Positions 1 through 12,081 of a stretch of DNA of 64,000 nt are shown here, piece after piece. The stretch lies in the NCBI GenBank assembly GCA_030035585.1, contig CM057461.1, forward strand, positions 2,581,001 through 2,645,000, read 5' to 3'. The notes beneath the pieces are model-generated. The model had not been told where the DNA came from. It made no database searches and worked only from the letters and a program-made list of their open reading frames with translations. Source of the DNA: Dugong dugon. Lineage: Eukaryota > Chordata > Mammalia > Sirenia > Dugongidae. The position numbers and the translations under genes are program-made. Positions within the stretch are counted from its first letter, which is position 1; each line of letters begins with the position of its first letter.

Positions 1-160
1 CAGAGAAGTCGAGAGAAGAAGAGAAGCTGATGGGAAGAGAGAAGCTGACAGAAGGGGCGATGATGATGGAAGAAGAGAAGCTGATGGAGGAGAGAAGCTG
101 ATGGGAAGGGAGAAGATGAGGGAGGGAGAGAGGCTGACGGAAGGCTAGAAACCAGGAGGA
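1..160. repeat. Purine-rich imperfect tandem repeat (GAGAAGCTGATGG-like)
   Basis: The plus strand is nearly all purine, with recurring 'agagaagctgatggga' words at irregular 15-30 base spacing. It starts at the window edge, so its true length is unknown. No coding or RNA signal is seen. Confidence 0.7.
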
Positions 161-749
161 GAGTCCCGACCAGAATCCCTCTGCCACAGAACAACTCAAC
201 CACCAGACTGGCACTCAGACACGGAAGGACCCACTGGATCCATCAGGGCCAGGAACCTCCAACTGTACCATCTCCCAAAGGAAGTAGGAGAGTAGAAGCA
301 GCCAGGTCCAGAGCTCGCCACCAGAGTCCTCCAGGAAAGGGGCCACTGTCCTCAGGGCCTCCTCAAGTTCAAAATCCACTCGGTTTTGGATTGAGCCACA
401 AAGTCTCCAATAATTGCAGAACACTGCTGGCAAAACATGTCACTCGTCACCCCTTCCAAATCCCCTGTTACCTTAGCAACGCAGGCATGAAGGACAGCAG
501 CCTCCCATCTTATACTGGTTCAAGGCACACCTCCATGTTTGGATCATTCTGCAGCTTCAAGCTTCCCTAACTAGTGCTCACTGGTGGGAATGGCAGACAT
601 GGCCCTGAAGACATGTGGAGGAGGCTTCCGACCCATGTCTGAACTAGACAGGAGGGCAGCTGGAGTGTGGTATTTTCCCAGAGGGACTGCCAGTGACAGA
701 GACAGTGTAGGTGGGGCCCCACACTATGGGGATTCCTGACTTTAGCACC
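161..749. other. Unique sequence, nothing recognised
   Basis: No repeat family, exon-like reading frame or RNA structure that I can support. Open frames are short and resemble no known protein. Confidence 0.5.
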
Positions 750-850
750 CTTAACTAGGTGGCCTTGGGTAAGTCTCCTCACTTCTGTTTCCTTTGTCTG
801 TGGAATGAGAATATTAGCCCAACCTCAGGGGCTGTGCTGATAGAGATGGT
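750..850 (+). repeat. MIR fragment
   Basis: The stretch around 'ggccttgggtaagtctcctc' followed by a 'gtttcctttgtctgtggaatgag' type phrase matches the MIR core (TGACCTTGGGCAAGT...TTTCCTCATCTGTAAAATG) from memory. Diverged and truncated at both ends. Confidence 0.7.
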
Positions 851-1360
851 GCAGGACAGTTCTGGACACACAGAAGGGTTCACAGGATGTGGCCACTCAA
901 CCTCACACCACAATCCATGGTGACCATTGCTACACAGCCAAGCTAAACTGCTTTGTGTGAGAGGTGCTTTGTTGTCAGACATGCCCAAGTCCATGTGGCC
1001 ACTCCAATCTCCTGTTTCTTCACTCTCTGGCCTGGCTCCAGGCTTGTCCTGCCTCCACTTCTGTGTGGGCCCCATTTCCCCAACCTGGGAAGGCCAGCCA
1101 CCCTTCTGAGGCCCTGTCAAAGCCCGGCTTTCTCCAGAAGATGCACCCAGCTCATTCTACTCCTCCCACCTACAGCCCTCCCTCACCTGGGATCCTTTCC
1201 AATAGCACCTCATGTTGCAGAGCACAGAAGTCCAGGGCATTTCATCCTGTGGCCTTCTTTCTCATGGATTCTATACCCATCTCACCGTCACAAATGGGGC
1301 AGGGTGATGGAACAGTACAACCACTACTATTAACTATGCCATTAATGCCGTCTCTGCAGC

Positions 1361-1631
1361 TGTCATCACCTCCACCACCACGTCCATCACCACCAATGCT
1401 GCCGCCACCACCATCACCACCATCACCATTACCATGACCACCATCACCATCATCATCATCACCAATATTACCACCAACTCCATCATCACCACCATCATCA
1501 TCAATACTACCACCATCACCATTACCACCACGATGACCACCACCACCATCCTCATCATCATCCCCACCACCATCTCCACCACCAACACTATAACCACCAT
1601 CCAACGAGCACCATCACCACTGCCACCACCG
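1361..1631. repeat. Trinucleotide-rich array (CAC/ATC)n
   Basis: Interrupted runs of CAC, ATC and ACC make up about 270 bases. The opposite strand reads GTG/GAT/GGT, so long frames (for example 1242-1604 minus, Gly/Asp rich) are low-complexity artefacts. The 510 bases before it (851-1360) hold nothing I recognise. Confidence 0.9.
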
Positions 1632-1649
1632 GCTGCTACCATCTAACAC

Positions 1650-1875
1650 TGGTGAGCCCTTAGTAGGTGCCAAGCACTCTTCTAAGCTCCAAGCTCATAA
1701 CAACCTTGTGAGGTAGATACTATTATTTATCCGGTTTTACAGCTGAGAAAACCGAAGCCCCAGTAACTTCAGGAACTAGCCCAAGATCGCAGGGGAAGGA
1801 AGTGGAGAAGCCAGGACTTGAGCCCAGCAGACTAACTCCAGAGTCAATGTTCTTGACTACGGCCTCACATTGCCT
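1650..1875 (-). repeat. MIR, near full length
   Basis: Reads as reverse-complement MIR from the 3' side: a 'gtaggtgccaagcactcttctaag' type phrase, then 'aaccttgtgaggtagatac', 'ttttacagctgagaaaac' and 'gacttgagcccagcagactaactcca'. One of the best preserved MIR copies here. Confidence 0.9.
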
Positions 1876-2527
1876 TTCCCAGTCCCTTTTCAGGACTCAG
1901 CTGTAACTCCTTGTGGACATACCATGGTATGTCACACTGCCATGGGGGGCTGTCCTAGTTAACCTCAAATTCCTGTCCTCCCCCCGCCTCCCACCCCGGT
2001 AATCCCCTCTGTGCAGCCTTCCCCATCCTGTAGGCGGGGGGCTGTCGCTCTTCCCGCTCCATGCATCCCCTGCCACACCGCTCTGCATTGACTCCTGCTC
2101 CACTCCTGCCTCCCAGGCTCTTCAGGGACGTCCGTGTTTCACAGCCGCCCTACTACTGGCACCAAGCTCAGCACCTGGTCCATGGTAGTGTTTGACTAAT
2201 GTGTGAACACTCAGAGTGTGAGCTGTCAAAACTGGTTGACTCACAAGCATCAAACAACTCCATGATCCTTGTAGCTCTCCCCTCTCCCGAGCCCACGTGT
2301 GCACTGCGTGCCTGCCCCCCACACCCCAAGGACCCTGGCCATATGTGGCATCTCCCATGCCAATTTCCACGATTTCCTGAGGAGGATGGGGCATCCAGCA
2401 TGTGTAACGTGATTAAGTCCAGAGAGTTTATACAGATACACACGTATTTCCATTCTTCAAGTCACCGTGCGTTTGAATAAATCATACTTAACATCCTGTT
2501 GCACTAGATGCTTTTAAATCAATTTGC
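1876..2527. other. Unique sequence, nothing recognised
   Basis: C-rich in the first half, then AT-richer. No supported gene, RNA or repeat. Confidence 0.45.
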
Positions 2528-2662
2528 AATGTATTCAACAACCGATCCAAGTAACACCCAGAAGGCAAGAATTATTCTTGCAATTTCGCAGTCAGCGAAA
2601 CAGGCCCAGATATCCCACACAACTGGCCCAAGGTCACCCAACAATTCAGGTGTCAGATATGA
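2528..2662 (-). repeat. MIR fragment
   Basis: Contains reverse-complement MIR core traces ('ggcccaaggtcacccaacaattcaggtgtcag'-like). The 167-codon open frame at 2524-3027 begins inside it, which argues against that frame being a gene. Confidence 0.6.
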
Positions 2663-3041
2663 GAATGGATGTGGCTAATCTTGTTCGCTGGGAGGTCAGC
2701 ATGGCAATGTTCATGCTCTTATCTGCTGCTGTTTCTCCATCGAGTGCAAACGGCCCTAACTGGGTGAGGACGGCATTCGTTACAAGAAACATACTGGAAG
2801 AACCTCTGCTACATTATCCTCAGAGAACAAAGGACATTATTGCTGTTTTTAGAACAATAAAAGAGCTTTTGAATACCTCTCCAACAATGCAAAATGAGCT
2901 CTTAGAGGGCACGGCCCCCTTCTCTCTCCCAGTACAAAACGCTGTCCCAGCATTCACTGTGACATATTCGTCTACCTGGAGTCAAAAGGTTCCGGAGTGG
3001 CGCAAACGATTTGTACTTGACTACTAACTTAAAGGTTGAAT
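2663..3041. other. Unique sequence with a chance open frame
   Basis: Frame 2524-3027 (+) stays open here. Its translation has no domain or signal I recognise and its first third is MIR-derived. I do not call a gene. Confidence 0.4.
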
Positions 3042-3172
3042 CCAGCCAGGGGTGCTGTGGAAGAAAGGCCTGGTGGCATGCAAAGATTACAGCCAAGAAA
3101 ACCCAATGGAGAAGTTCTCCTCTGCTACACATGGGGCCACCATGAGTCTGAATCCACAGCAACGAGTTTGCT
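3042..3172 (+). repeat. AfroSINE, 5'-truncated
   Basis: Keeps the body ('ggaagaaaggcctggtggc', 'attacagccaagaaaaccc') and the RTE-like 3' tail ('acacatggggccaccatgag'). The tRNA-like head is missing, as expected of LINE-mobilised copies truncated at the 5' end. Confidence 0.85.
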
Positions 3173-3589
3173 TTTTAGGTTTCTGAGCTGGAGCCAGGAT
3201 TTGTGCCGGGTCCTGGAGCACCTCCCAGAGCGGGGCTGGTGAACACTGGTGACCACGTGCACAAAGATGCAGGCTTTATTCCGGGTTCCAGAGGCCAGGC
3301 AGGAAACCTCAATGGGGTGCTGGCTGGGGTGGGAACAATGGATAGACAGAGAGGGTGTCCTGACCCAAGGAAAGCCACCGAAACGCGTCCGCAAATAGAT
3401 GCGAGGAAAGCCGTGTACTGCGGCACCACGGACCCCAGCGACTCAGCAAGGGCATGGTGAATCGAGAGAGAGAAGCGAGCTGGCGAATGCTGGTGTCACC
3501 TTGGCTTGGCTCCACTGTCTGCTTGTTTGGCCAAACACTAGTCTAGTTGCTACCGGGCAGCAGGTACACAGCATTTAGTCAAGCGGCCT
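3173..3589. other. Unique sequence, nothing recognised
   Basis: GC-moderate sequence with no supported gene or repeat. Confidence 0.4.
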
Positions 3590-4102
3590 CAAGTAAAGCA
3601 GCTGACCCTCCGGAAAGTGGGTGGGCCTTATCCAGTCAGTTGAAAGCCTTACGAGCAAAAAGGGAATTTCCTGAGGGAGGAGTCAGCCTTCAGACTATAA
3701 GCAGACATTTTGCCGGAACCCCACACTCTTCACTCTTCTAGCCACATGATCTACAGATGTGGGGACAGAAGCCCGCAGGAGTCTCCAGCCTGTTGCCTGA
3801 CCTACAAATTTTGGACTTGCCAAACCAAAACCAAACCCGTTGCCATCAAGTCCATTCTGACTCATCGCGACCCTACAGGACAGAGGAGAACTGCCCCATA
3901 GGGTTTCCAAGGGGCGGCTGGTGGATTTGAGCGGCTGACCTTTGGGTTAGCAGCCGAGCTCTCAACCACTGCGCCAGCACCACTGACCAGCTCCCCACAG
4001 TTTTGTGAGCCAGTTCCTTAAAATAATCAGCCCGTGACTCTCTCTTTTCCTTTCTCCTTCTCTCTTAGTAGTTCTGTTTCTCTAGAGGACCTAAGACAAT
4101 AA
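3590..4102 (+). repeat. Probable ERVL-class LTR 3' portion, split by a SINE
   Basis: The stretch '...ttggacttgcc' (before 3821) continues after the SINE as 'agctccccacag...gagccagttccttaaaat' and ends 'gttctgtttctctagaggacctaagaca'. This layout matches a common mammalian LTR 3' end from memory; the exact subfamily is not determined. Confidence 0.55.
3821..3985 (-). repeat. AfroSINE, short form
   Basis: Reverse complement of a SINE: RTE-like tail first ('ccgttgccatcaagtccatt'), then 'gaactgccccatagggtttc', then the tRNA-like head with a B-box relic and 'ctcaaccactgcgccagcacc'. The short form lacks the middle GAAGAAAGGCCTGG module. It is inserted in the LTR-like sequence around it. Confidence 0.92.
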
Positions 4103-4971
4103 GCAAAATATGTGCATTTATACAAATGCTCAGTCCTTTCCCTTTAGCAAAAATCCTGTCTTTTAAGGGTGAGAGCTCGGGCTTAGGTGCCCACTTCTGT
4201 GTCTCGTGTGACACACGGGCATGCCACACTGTGTGACTTCACAACAGGGGCCAAGTCAAACAAGGGACGGGCCATCGGGAGGACGTGGCACTTGCCCTCT
4301 AAGGCCACCAGGCCGCCAAACTGGCCACGTGGTTAACTCTGGGGCAGGAACACCAGCCCAGAGAGCCTGCATCATTGTTTATCCCAAGAGGGAGTGGCCT
4401 GGGACATGGGTTTGTAACAAGAGTACTCGATTCACACCTCGAAGCACAATTCCGAAGTACTGAGATCACTTACAGAAAGTCCGCTAGCCCTCACCTGGGC
4501 ACCGAGTTTACAAGTGCTCGCCGTCACCAGCGTCAGAGCAGAAATCCCCTGGGTCGTGCTCACGAGATAGGTCACGGTCCATGTTAGCAGAAACAACAAG
4601 AAGCCACGCTTGGCAGAGGTGGCAGCGGGGTGGGGGTAGGGGGGGGCGGTCCACATCACTGGGGGAATGGATTTCAATTCAAAGTCTGCCTTCAAGACGG
4701 GCCCCTGAGTGGGGTGAGACCTGATTCTGTGGTGCGCTGGCTCATCTTCCAGGAGGCTCCATTCTGCAGCACTCTGGGGCCCCTGGGACCCCTGCCATGT
4801 GCGTCCTACATCTCCCAAGGAGACCAGAGTCCAGGGAGGAAGTTCGGGGTACACACGCTTCCTGGCAGGAGGTGGGGGGCGCTTTTGGGTGGGGTCTTTA
4901 AGTGCAGCATGCCTCAAAAGGCTGAAAGCCCAGAGAGAAAATGAGCAGCTCAGGGAAAAGCAGACAGTCGC
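4103..4971. other. Unique sequence, nothing recognised
   Basis: Includes a short G-run (about 4620-4650). The frame 4432-4998 (-) has no recognisable domain. No gene called. Confidence 0.4.
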
Positions 4972-5521
4972 TGTTAGGGATTGAATCGTGTCCCCCAAAA
5001 TATGTGTTGTAAATCCTAACCCCTAGACCAGTGGTTATATAATCCCATTTGAGGGTGGGTTTTCTTTATTATGTTAATGAGGCAGTGTTAGTGCAGAAAA
5101 CCAAAAACCAAACCTGTTCCCTTCGAGTCGATTCCGACTCATAGTGACCCTATAGGACAGAGTAGAACTTCCCCATACAGTTTCCAACGAGTGGCTGGTG
5201 GATTTGAACTGCTGACTTTTTGGTGAGCAGCTGAGCTCTTAACCACGGCACCAAAACCAATCTCTTTTGAGATCTAAAAGGGCAAGATTAAGCAAGCAAG
5301 GAGAGATGGGGAAGAGAGACGGCACACCACAAGGAAGATCACCCAAGAGTCAACGCGCAGAAGCTGAAAAGATACTAGGACCTCCCCCGCAGAGAGGTCA
5401 GAGAGGGAGAGCGAGCCTTCCCCTGGAGCCAGTACCCTGGGTTCTGACTTCTAGCCTCCTAAACTACGAGGAATGGATGTCTGTTTGGGGTGTTTCTGTC
5501 ACAGCAGCACTAGCTAAGGCA
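4972..5521 (+). repeat. Solo LTR (MLT1-like), split by a SINE
   Basis: Begins TG at 4972 ('tgttagggattgaatcgtg') and ends CA at 5521 ('cactagctaaggca'). It shares 'ccaatctcttttgagat' and the 3' end with the LTR at 36484-36987, so both belong to one family. The SINE at 5096-5253 sits inside. I could not match a clean TSD. This is an old endogenous retroviral LTR with no coding region attached. Confidence 0.75.
5096..5253 (-). repeat. AfroSINE, short form, nested in LTR
   Basis: Reverse-complement tail ('cgagtcgattccgactcata'), body and head ('gctcttaaccacggcacca'). It is well preserved compared with its LTR host, consistent with later insertion. Confidence 0.93.
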
Positions 5522-6604
5522 GCGTCCTTCACACCCCGTTTGACAGCTTTACTGGCTGGACCAAGAGCTCTCAGGACGGAAGACGTCCACGAAATTTCCT
5601 GGTCCTCAGGCAGGGTGGGGGTGACGTCTACCGACCGCCCACTGGGTCCCGGGGCCTTGCCAGGAAACAAGTCTCTGTTTCTGCACCTGCCACCGGGACT
5701 CGGAGCCCGAAGCCAGCCTGTCAGCGGAGGGCTGCAAGGTGACCGCCACCCTGCTGACCTCTGAACCCCAAGCAGAGGCTGAGGGCCCCCACACTCTCCT
5801 CATGTTCCCACCGCCTCCTGCTTTGCCGTTGCCAAGCGCTTTGCAGCCCGGGCCAAACCAGTCATGGCATGTTTCAGAACCCTCCGCAGGGCCCAGAGCA
5901 CCCGGCTGCAATCAGATTACACGCTCCAGCGCCCAGCCCTGCTCGCTCCAAACAGAACGAATCAATTCATCAGCACCAAAGCCCATTAAAAAGTAGGCAT
6001 GCACCCAAATACAGAATCCCCCGGGAGCCAAGCTTTCCCACCCTTTCCCAGGAAACCTTCTGAGTGACCAGGGCCCCGCACAGCTTGGCCTCTGCGTAGA
6101 CAAGCGGGGAAGAGGGAACGGGGGAGAAAGAAAAGCAGCCCGCACAATTCTGTGTCCCCGCAATGACGAAAGGGCCGTTCATGAGTGTACTGGCACCCTC
6201 GTAACTTCAGTATATAGCATAAGGCCCCAACACAGTGTGCTCCACACCGAGTTTCAGATAGCCGTCTTGGGTACTCTCATTAAAGAGCTCAACATCCGAG
6301 TGACAGGGAGGAAACACTGCCTTCTCATTACAGTCCCTGTAAAAACCATACTGTAAAAATTTACTATTGAGTTATTTACAGAGTAAAAGATGCAATCAGC
6401 CTTTCAGGACTCTGGGGAATGATCTGTCTCTCCGTGACGCCGCCGTGTCTCAAGCTCCGGGTGGCAGTGTCTGTTTGAGCCCATTTCCAGTACTTAGACA
6501 GAACAGCTGTGCCCTTCAAAGAAGGAAGGGCCTTGGACGAAACAAGAAGTGGCTTTAGGTCACAGGCCTGTCAGACAGCGAGGTCATGGTGACGGGAGGC
6601 GCTG
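5522..6604. other. Unique sequence, nothing recognised
   Basis: GC-rich first half, AT-richer after 6180. No exon, RNA gene or repeat I can support. Confidence 0.4.
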
Positions 6605-6985
6605 CTGTTGTGAGGTGCCTTCGGGTCGGCTCCAACTGCCAGTGACCTCATGTACAACAGGACAAAATGTTGCCTGTGCTGTCTTCACCATCACTGATAT
6701 GCTCGAGTCCATTACTGTGGCCGCTCTGTATCCTGAGTGCCTTCCAACCTAGGGGCTCATCTTCCAGCACTATATTGCACGGTATTCTGCTATGATCCAT
6801 AGGTTTCACTGGCTGATTTTCAGAAGTAGATCTCTAGACCTTTCTTCCTAGTCTGTCTTAGCCTGGAAGCTCTGCTGAAACTTGCACCCATGAGTGGCCC
6901 CACTGGGATTTGAATGTCAATGGTATAGCTTCCAGCATCCCCGCAATACAAAAGCCACCACAGTAGGACACAGAGGCAGACGGTG
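6605..6985 (-). mobile_element. Internally deleted RTE element (form N1)
   Basis: On the minus strand a 5' module ('tagcttccagcatc' region read in reverse) runs to 'ggaaggcactca' and then joins directly to the RTE 3' terminus ('cggccacagtaatggactc'). The junction near 6715-6740 is the same as in the copies at 9040 and 23222. No coding capacity remains; it would have depended on RTE proteins supplied in trans. Confidence 0.8.
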
Positions 6986-7261
6986 GTTTTATTCTGGCTC
7001 ATGCAGTATCATCATAAGACTCAAAACAGCACTTCGATCCCTCCAGGCCTTGAGGGGACTCTTGTCTTGCTCACTTATTTAGAGTTTACCTTGGATCTTG
7101 GAGTGAGGAGCAGGATGCTCCCAGCAAACCCCAACCGCGGAATCTGATCAAAATGACTCTGAAAAGCCCCACCTTGGTGAGCTAGAAAAGCTTCTTCCCA
7201 AAATTGGATACAGGCACGTTTAATGGAGCACAATTGCAACGGTCAAGGAGGACAGTTCGTG

Positions 7262-7456
7262 GGGAGCCCCTGGGTGCTCCAAGTGGTGAATGCTCTCAGC
7301 TGCTAACAGAAAGGTTGGCGGTTCAAGTCCACCCAGAGGCACTCTGGATCTACTTAGAAAATGAGCCGCTGAAAACCCTATAGAGCACAGGTCCACTCTG
7401 ACACGCTGGGTTGCCATGAGTTGTGGCTGACTCCACAGTACTTGGTGGTGGTCACA
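7262..7456 (+). repeat. AfroSINE, long form
   Basis: Starts 'gggagcccctgggtgctcc', has B-box relic 'ggcggttcaagtcc', then 'ccgctgaaaaccctatagag' and tail 'tgccatgagttgtggctgac'. A small gap removes part of the central module. Confidence 0.9.
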
Positions 7457-7604
7457 CCGTCCCAGCAACTACTAACTCCTGCTGCTGAGGAATGGGAGCT
7501 GAGGCTCGGAGCAGCCACAGACAATTACAAAGAGTATGCCTGAGTGCCCACAAATGGTAGATGGGTGGGATTTGGACCACCTCCTGGGCTACAAACCAAT
7601 TGCT

Positions 7605-7700
7605 TTTAAAATGCAGATTACTGGGCCCACCCAGACCTCTTGACCCAGGATCTCCAAGGCTGAGGCCTGGGAATCTGCACTTCAGCAGGCACCTATTGCC
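7605..7700 (+). repeat. Possible hAT-type DNA transposon fragment
   Basis: 'cagattactgggcccaccc' followed by 'gaatctgcacttcagcagg' resembles the end of a common mammalian hAT MITE (MER20/Charlie-like) from memory. Short and diverged; family uncertain. Confidence 0.4.
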
Positions 7701-8524
7701 TCTGAGACAGCAGACATGGAGATGCCAGCTGAAGGCGTGTGAGCACGGGCTCCCTGCTCTCAGGGGATGCTGCTCATCTGTGTGTTGGGGGGAAGCTGGG
7801 GCAGGTGGGGGGCTCCGGGAAGCATCCTGTCAGTGGCATGCAGACGAACACAGACAGCAGGCCTGGGAGCTGATAAAAGTCACTCAAAGAGTGGACACTG
7901 GCTCCACACTGCCGTCAAAACAAACCTGGCAGGTGGGACCAATGTGGGCCCCCTGAGACGGCTGCTGTTCCTGCCCCTAAAACAGCTTCCCAAGGAGATT
8001 CAGTCACGGCAGCTCTGGGCACATCTGACATCCGGAACATTCTGCCCCCCTGCCTGAACGCACCGGGAGGCTTGAATGCACTACCTTCAGCACGAAGGCC
8101 TGCCATTTGGGGGCAAGAGTCACTCTCCAAGAACTGAGAGCAAAATCCAGATTTTTTATTCTTTTAAAAATGGCATCGAGACATACATGTCCAATTTCCT
8201 CCATGAAGAACTGCCTCTTTTGCTATGAGACCAGAGGAACTGCATGGTGCCCAGATACCATTACTAAACATTTAGATCAATGATTCTATAGGAGAATCCT
8301 GATCAAAAGGGGGGAAATGAGAAACAGAATTTCAAATGCTCATGGAATCCAGACTCGTGGATCCATGGAGACCAGTGACCCCCTCCACCCCAAAACTGTT
8401 AACCTGAGGAACTCTTTAACCCTTGATCCAAAATTATCTCCTGAATCACCTCTGAAACAGATAATAGTTTAGGCTAATTAGAAAAGAATGGCTGCATTAA
8501 GCATTATACTCTTCTAAAGAGTTA
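7701..8524. other. Unique sequence, nothing recognised
   Basis: No supported gene or RNA. The open frame 7561-7956 (+) has no recognisable domain. Confidence 0.4.
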
Positions 8525-8745
8525 TCTACATGTGATCAAATTGACAACAGCAACTCGAAAGGATAGATGAGAGCTCAGGTGGGCAGTGACTTTGAATTAA
8601 TGATGGTGAAATAGTTTGGAAAAGGCTGTAGAGAGGGTTGATACAACTTGAAGAATGTAACCAACATCACCGAATTGAACATGTAAAAATTGTTGAAGTG
8701 GTGTATGTTATGTGGTGTATATTTTCACCAAAGAAAAAAGGCACT
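8525..8745 (+). repeat. L1 3'-end element
   Basis: Shares 'tgtgatcaaattgacaacag', 'agaatgtaaccaacatcacc', 'gaacatgtaaaaattgttga' and a '...tattttcaccaaagaaaaaa' end with the split copy at 50762-53305. The layout is that of an L1 3' UTR ending in a poly-A-like tail. Confidence 0.7.
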
Positions 8746-9039
8746 GAATAATGCTTTGTCTTGGATGAGAACCAGCTCTCGGCCAATCTAACTTCTGCTT
8801 CTCTCCCCACTTGCTCTCCACTCAGCACTGTGGGTGCAGCACCCAGAGCTGCCCTCCTTAAAGTGGCCAGGGGCGTATGCCTCATGGACACCTGAGTTTG
8901 TTGAGGTGTGGAGGAAACCATTCAATCAGAACTCTGGGAGAAGGACATGGGAGTCTGTGTTGTCAACACCCCCCTATGGTTTCTTCAGTCAGCAGGATTT
9001 CAGCCAGTCCTGCATGGGTACAACAAACTGACATACAAG

Positions 9040-9369
9040 TACTTGTGTGTCACCATGGTGCTGGAAGCTATGCCACTGGTATTTCAAATCCCAGCAGGGT
9101 CACTCATGGGGGACAGGTTTCAGTGGAGCTTCCAGACTAAGACAGACTAGGAAGAAAGGCCTAATGATCAGCTTCCTAAAATTAGCCAATGGAAACCCTA
9201 TGGATCACAACAGAACATTGCCCAATATAGTGCTGGAAGATGAGCCCTCTAGGCTGGAAGGCACTCAACCTACACAACGGCCAAAACAATGGACTTGACT
9301 ATACCAACCATCGTGATGATGGCGCAGGATGGGACAGTGTTTGCTGTGCTGTACCTGGGGTCACCATGC
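9040..9369 (+). mobile_element. Internally deleted RTE element (form N1)
   Basis: The 5' module ('gtgctggaagctatgccac', 'tggagcttccagactaag', 'gaagatgagccc') reaches 'ggaaggcactcaacctacac' near 9255-9275 and then the RTE 3' end ('gatgatggcgcaggatggga', 'acctggggtcaccatg'). Same junction as the copies at 6605 and 23222. Confidence 0.82.
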
Positions 9370-9789
9370 GTCCTGCTCCTCTTGAAAGATTCTGCCCCTT
9401 CTGGCACCTTCCCTGGCAACCACACCCTCGTCCCGCACATCCCAGGTCTCTGTCCCAGACAAGGTGCCTTCTTCCTGAGCCGGGGCTGCTTCCTAACTAA
9501 TCTTTGAACATCTGGTGTGGGCAGGTGCCAGGCAACACAGGTGGAAGGGCATCATCAGGGCGTTAGATCCCATGTGTCATCTAAGGAATGGGAGATAGGA
9601 AGACCTCTCCACGCCTACTGCACATGGACCACCTGGGAGACATGGGTCACCTGGGACACCTGTGAAAAGTAGAGCTCTCTCGTTAAGGGCCACAAGAGTG
9701 ATCAAAATTGATTTGAGGATAAATAGGACATTCTAGTAGTCCTGTTACAGTTCAAGGAAATGAATGAGTCATTAAAGATCCTCATGCAA
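9370..9789. other. Unique sequence, nothing recognised
   Basis: No repeat or gene recognised. Confidence 0.4.
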
Positions 9790-10077
9790 GCACTCTCACT
9801 CACAACACTCACAGACACACACACACATTACACACACACACACATGCATTCACACACACGCACTCACACACCATACATGTGCATGCATACTTACCTATGC
9901 ACTCTCATACACTAACACTCCCACATACACTTATAATCCACACACACACTCACACACCATACTACACACGTGCACACACGCATACTCACACATGCACTCT
10001 TATACACGATCACGCACACATACATACACTCACACACACTCTTCATGGGCCTTGGGTTAACACACATCCACACACAC

Positions 10078-10108
<31 letters not shown>

Positions 10109-10111
10109 GAG
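9790..10111. repeat. CA-rich simple repeat
   Basis: Interrupted (CA)n with CT, TG and AT variants, ending in a purer (CA) run at about 10,068-10,108. It abuts the left end of the L1 that follows. Confidence 0.93.
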
Positions 10112-11055
10112 CCCAGATTTACAAGCAAATTCTACTAAACAGTCAAGAGAAAATTTAATCACACAATCTCTCAGATAACAGAAAAACAGGGAACACTCCC
10201 CATTTGGTTTTATGAAGCTGGTTTTACTGTAAAACAAAAACCAAGCAGGGCAAGCCCAGGGGGGAAACGACAGGTGATCTTACTCTTGACCGTGGATAGA
10301 AACGTGAGTGAACTAACGCAGCAGGCCGTGTCTCTCATGATTACACAGAGATTGGAAAGAAATAACCTTAAAACTAACCTTATCATAGATGATACAATTA
10401 TCTACACAGAAAACCTAAAAGAACCTACATTTTGTCAGAAATAAATTCAAGAGACCACTTGATATGAGATAAATTTACAAACGTCCATTCCATTTTGATA
10501 AACCAGAACAGGTAGAACGTTTAATTTAATAAAAGATAGAATTTACAATAGCATCAAAGAAATATGAAGTACCTACGAGTAACTCTACCAAAAGAAGTGC
10601 ATGTCAACTTTACAGAGAAAATTATATAATATTAAAGAAAAAATTAGGTTATTTACAGAGTAGGGAAATAAACTTCTATAGTAGTAAATACGTCACTTCT
10701 CCACTCAGTGGGCTATATAGTCAAACAAATTCAAATTAAAATTCCAGAATTTTTTTTGTGGAAGGCGATGCTAAATTTATATGGAAGAGCAAAGTTTCAA
10801 TCAAGAGTAGGTAAGACTGTGCTGATGAAGAATGAGGAGAGAAAACTTCCCCAGCCCATCACCAAGATTCAGAACAAGGCTACATTGACTCTGGGTGCTA
10901 TTACTGTAGGCTTAGGCAAATAGATAACCCAGAAACACGCCCACATATATATATATATGAAAAGTTTATGTATGAAGAACTGGTGTTGAAAATCAGTGGA
11001 ACAATCAGCTACCCACACAGAATGAAGTGAAATTGAACCTCTGTCCCACAGCATA

Positions 11056-11258
11056 AGTAGCCCTGGTTGCCCAATGATTAAGCACTCAGCTGCTAATTGA
11101 AAGGTTGATGGTTTGAACCCACCCAGTGGCTCTGCAGGAGAAAGATCTAGCAATCTGCTTCTGTATGGATTACAACCAAGAAAACCCTAAGGGGCAGTTG
11201 TACTCTTAGCAGGGGGTCACTGTGAGTTGAAATCAACTCAAAGACACACAACAACTAC
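11056..11258 (+). repeat. AfroSINE, long form, nested in L1
   Basis: Head with 'gctgctaattgaaaggttga' and B-box relic 'tggtttgaaccc', then 'attacaaccaagaaaacccta', ending 'acacaacaacta'. Confidence 0.9.
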
Positions 11259-11754
11259 ATCCCACATCATTTACAAAATCAGTTCTGGAAGGATGAGACT
11301 TAAATGTGAACAGCAAAAATGTGAACTTTCAGAAACATTTTAGAAGCAACTAAAGAAGAAAAGTTACCGAGTTTTTACAGGAATAATGCACGCTGCCTCC
11401 CCCAGCGAGTTTATTTTCATAAACACCACTATGCCATTTTTTTTTTTTACATATTGCTGTAAAAAAAATTAGCATAGCGCACTTAGGAAAATATCTTCTG
11501 GGGGGAGAGAGCAGTTAGCAAACAAACGTAGAAGGCATGCATTACTTGAGTGAAAATACAGTATATGGCATTGGGTTAAGGAAGCGTTTCTTAAATAAGA
11601 CACTAAAAGCCCAATATGTAAAGAAAAAGATTGATAACTTCTCCCACAATCAATTAAGCACTTGTCTTTGTCAAAAGACACTATAAAGTAAGTTGAAGGA
11701 CAAGCTGCTAATTGGGAGAAGATTTGCCACAGACGAATCTAATAAACAATTGCC

Positions 11755-12081
11755 GTTGTTGTTAGGTGTCAGAGTTGGTTCCAACTCACGGTGACCCCAT
11801 GTGTAACAGAACAAAACACTGCCCGGTCCTGCACCATTCTCACAATCATTGCTATTTTAGAGCTTATTGTTGCAGCTACTGTGTCAATCCATCTCGTTGA
11901 GGGTCTTCCTCATTTTCGCTGACCCTCCTACTCTACCAACCATGATGTCCTTCTCCAGGGACTGGTCCCTCCTGATAGCATGTCCAAAGTATGTGAAATG
12001 AAGTCTCATCATCCTGGCTTCTAAGGAGCATTCTGGATGTACTTTTTCCAAGACAGGTTTGTTCCTTCTCCTGGCAGTCCA
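11755..12081 (-). mobile_element. RTE LINE 3' end, copy 1, 5'-truncated
   Basis: On the minus strand it ends with the RTE 3' terminus (reverse of 'gttgttgttaggtgtcagag'). It runs about 325 bases and stops at 'ctcctggcagtccacg', where copy 2 begins with its own 3' terminus. The two copies are head-to-tail on the same strand. Confidence 0.85.

Noticed and set aside
1242..1604. Gly/Asp-rich frame
   Set aside because: Trinucleotide repeat read on the minus strand.
2524..3027. 167-codon non-repetitive frame
   Set aside because: The longest non-array frame, but it starts in a MIR fragment, shows no domain, signal peptide or splice context, and frames of this length occur by chance in 64 kb.
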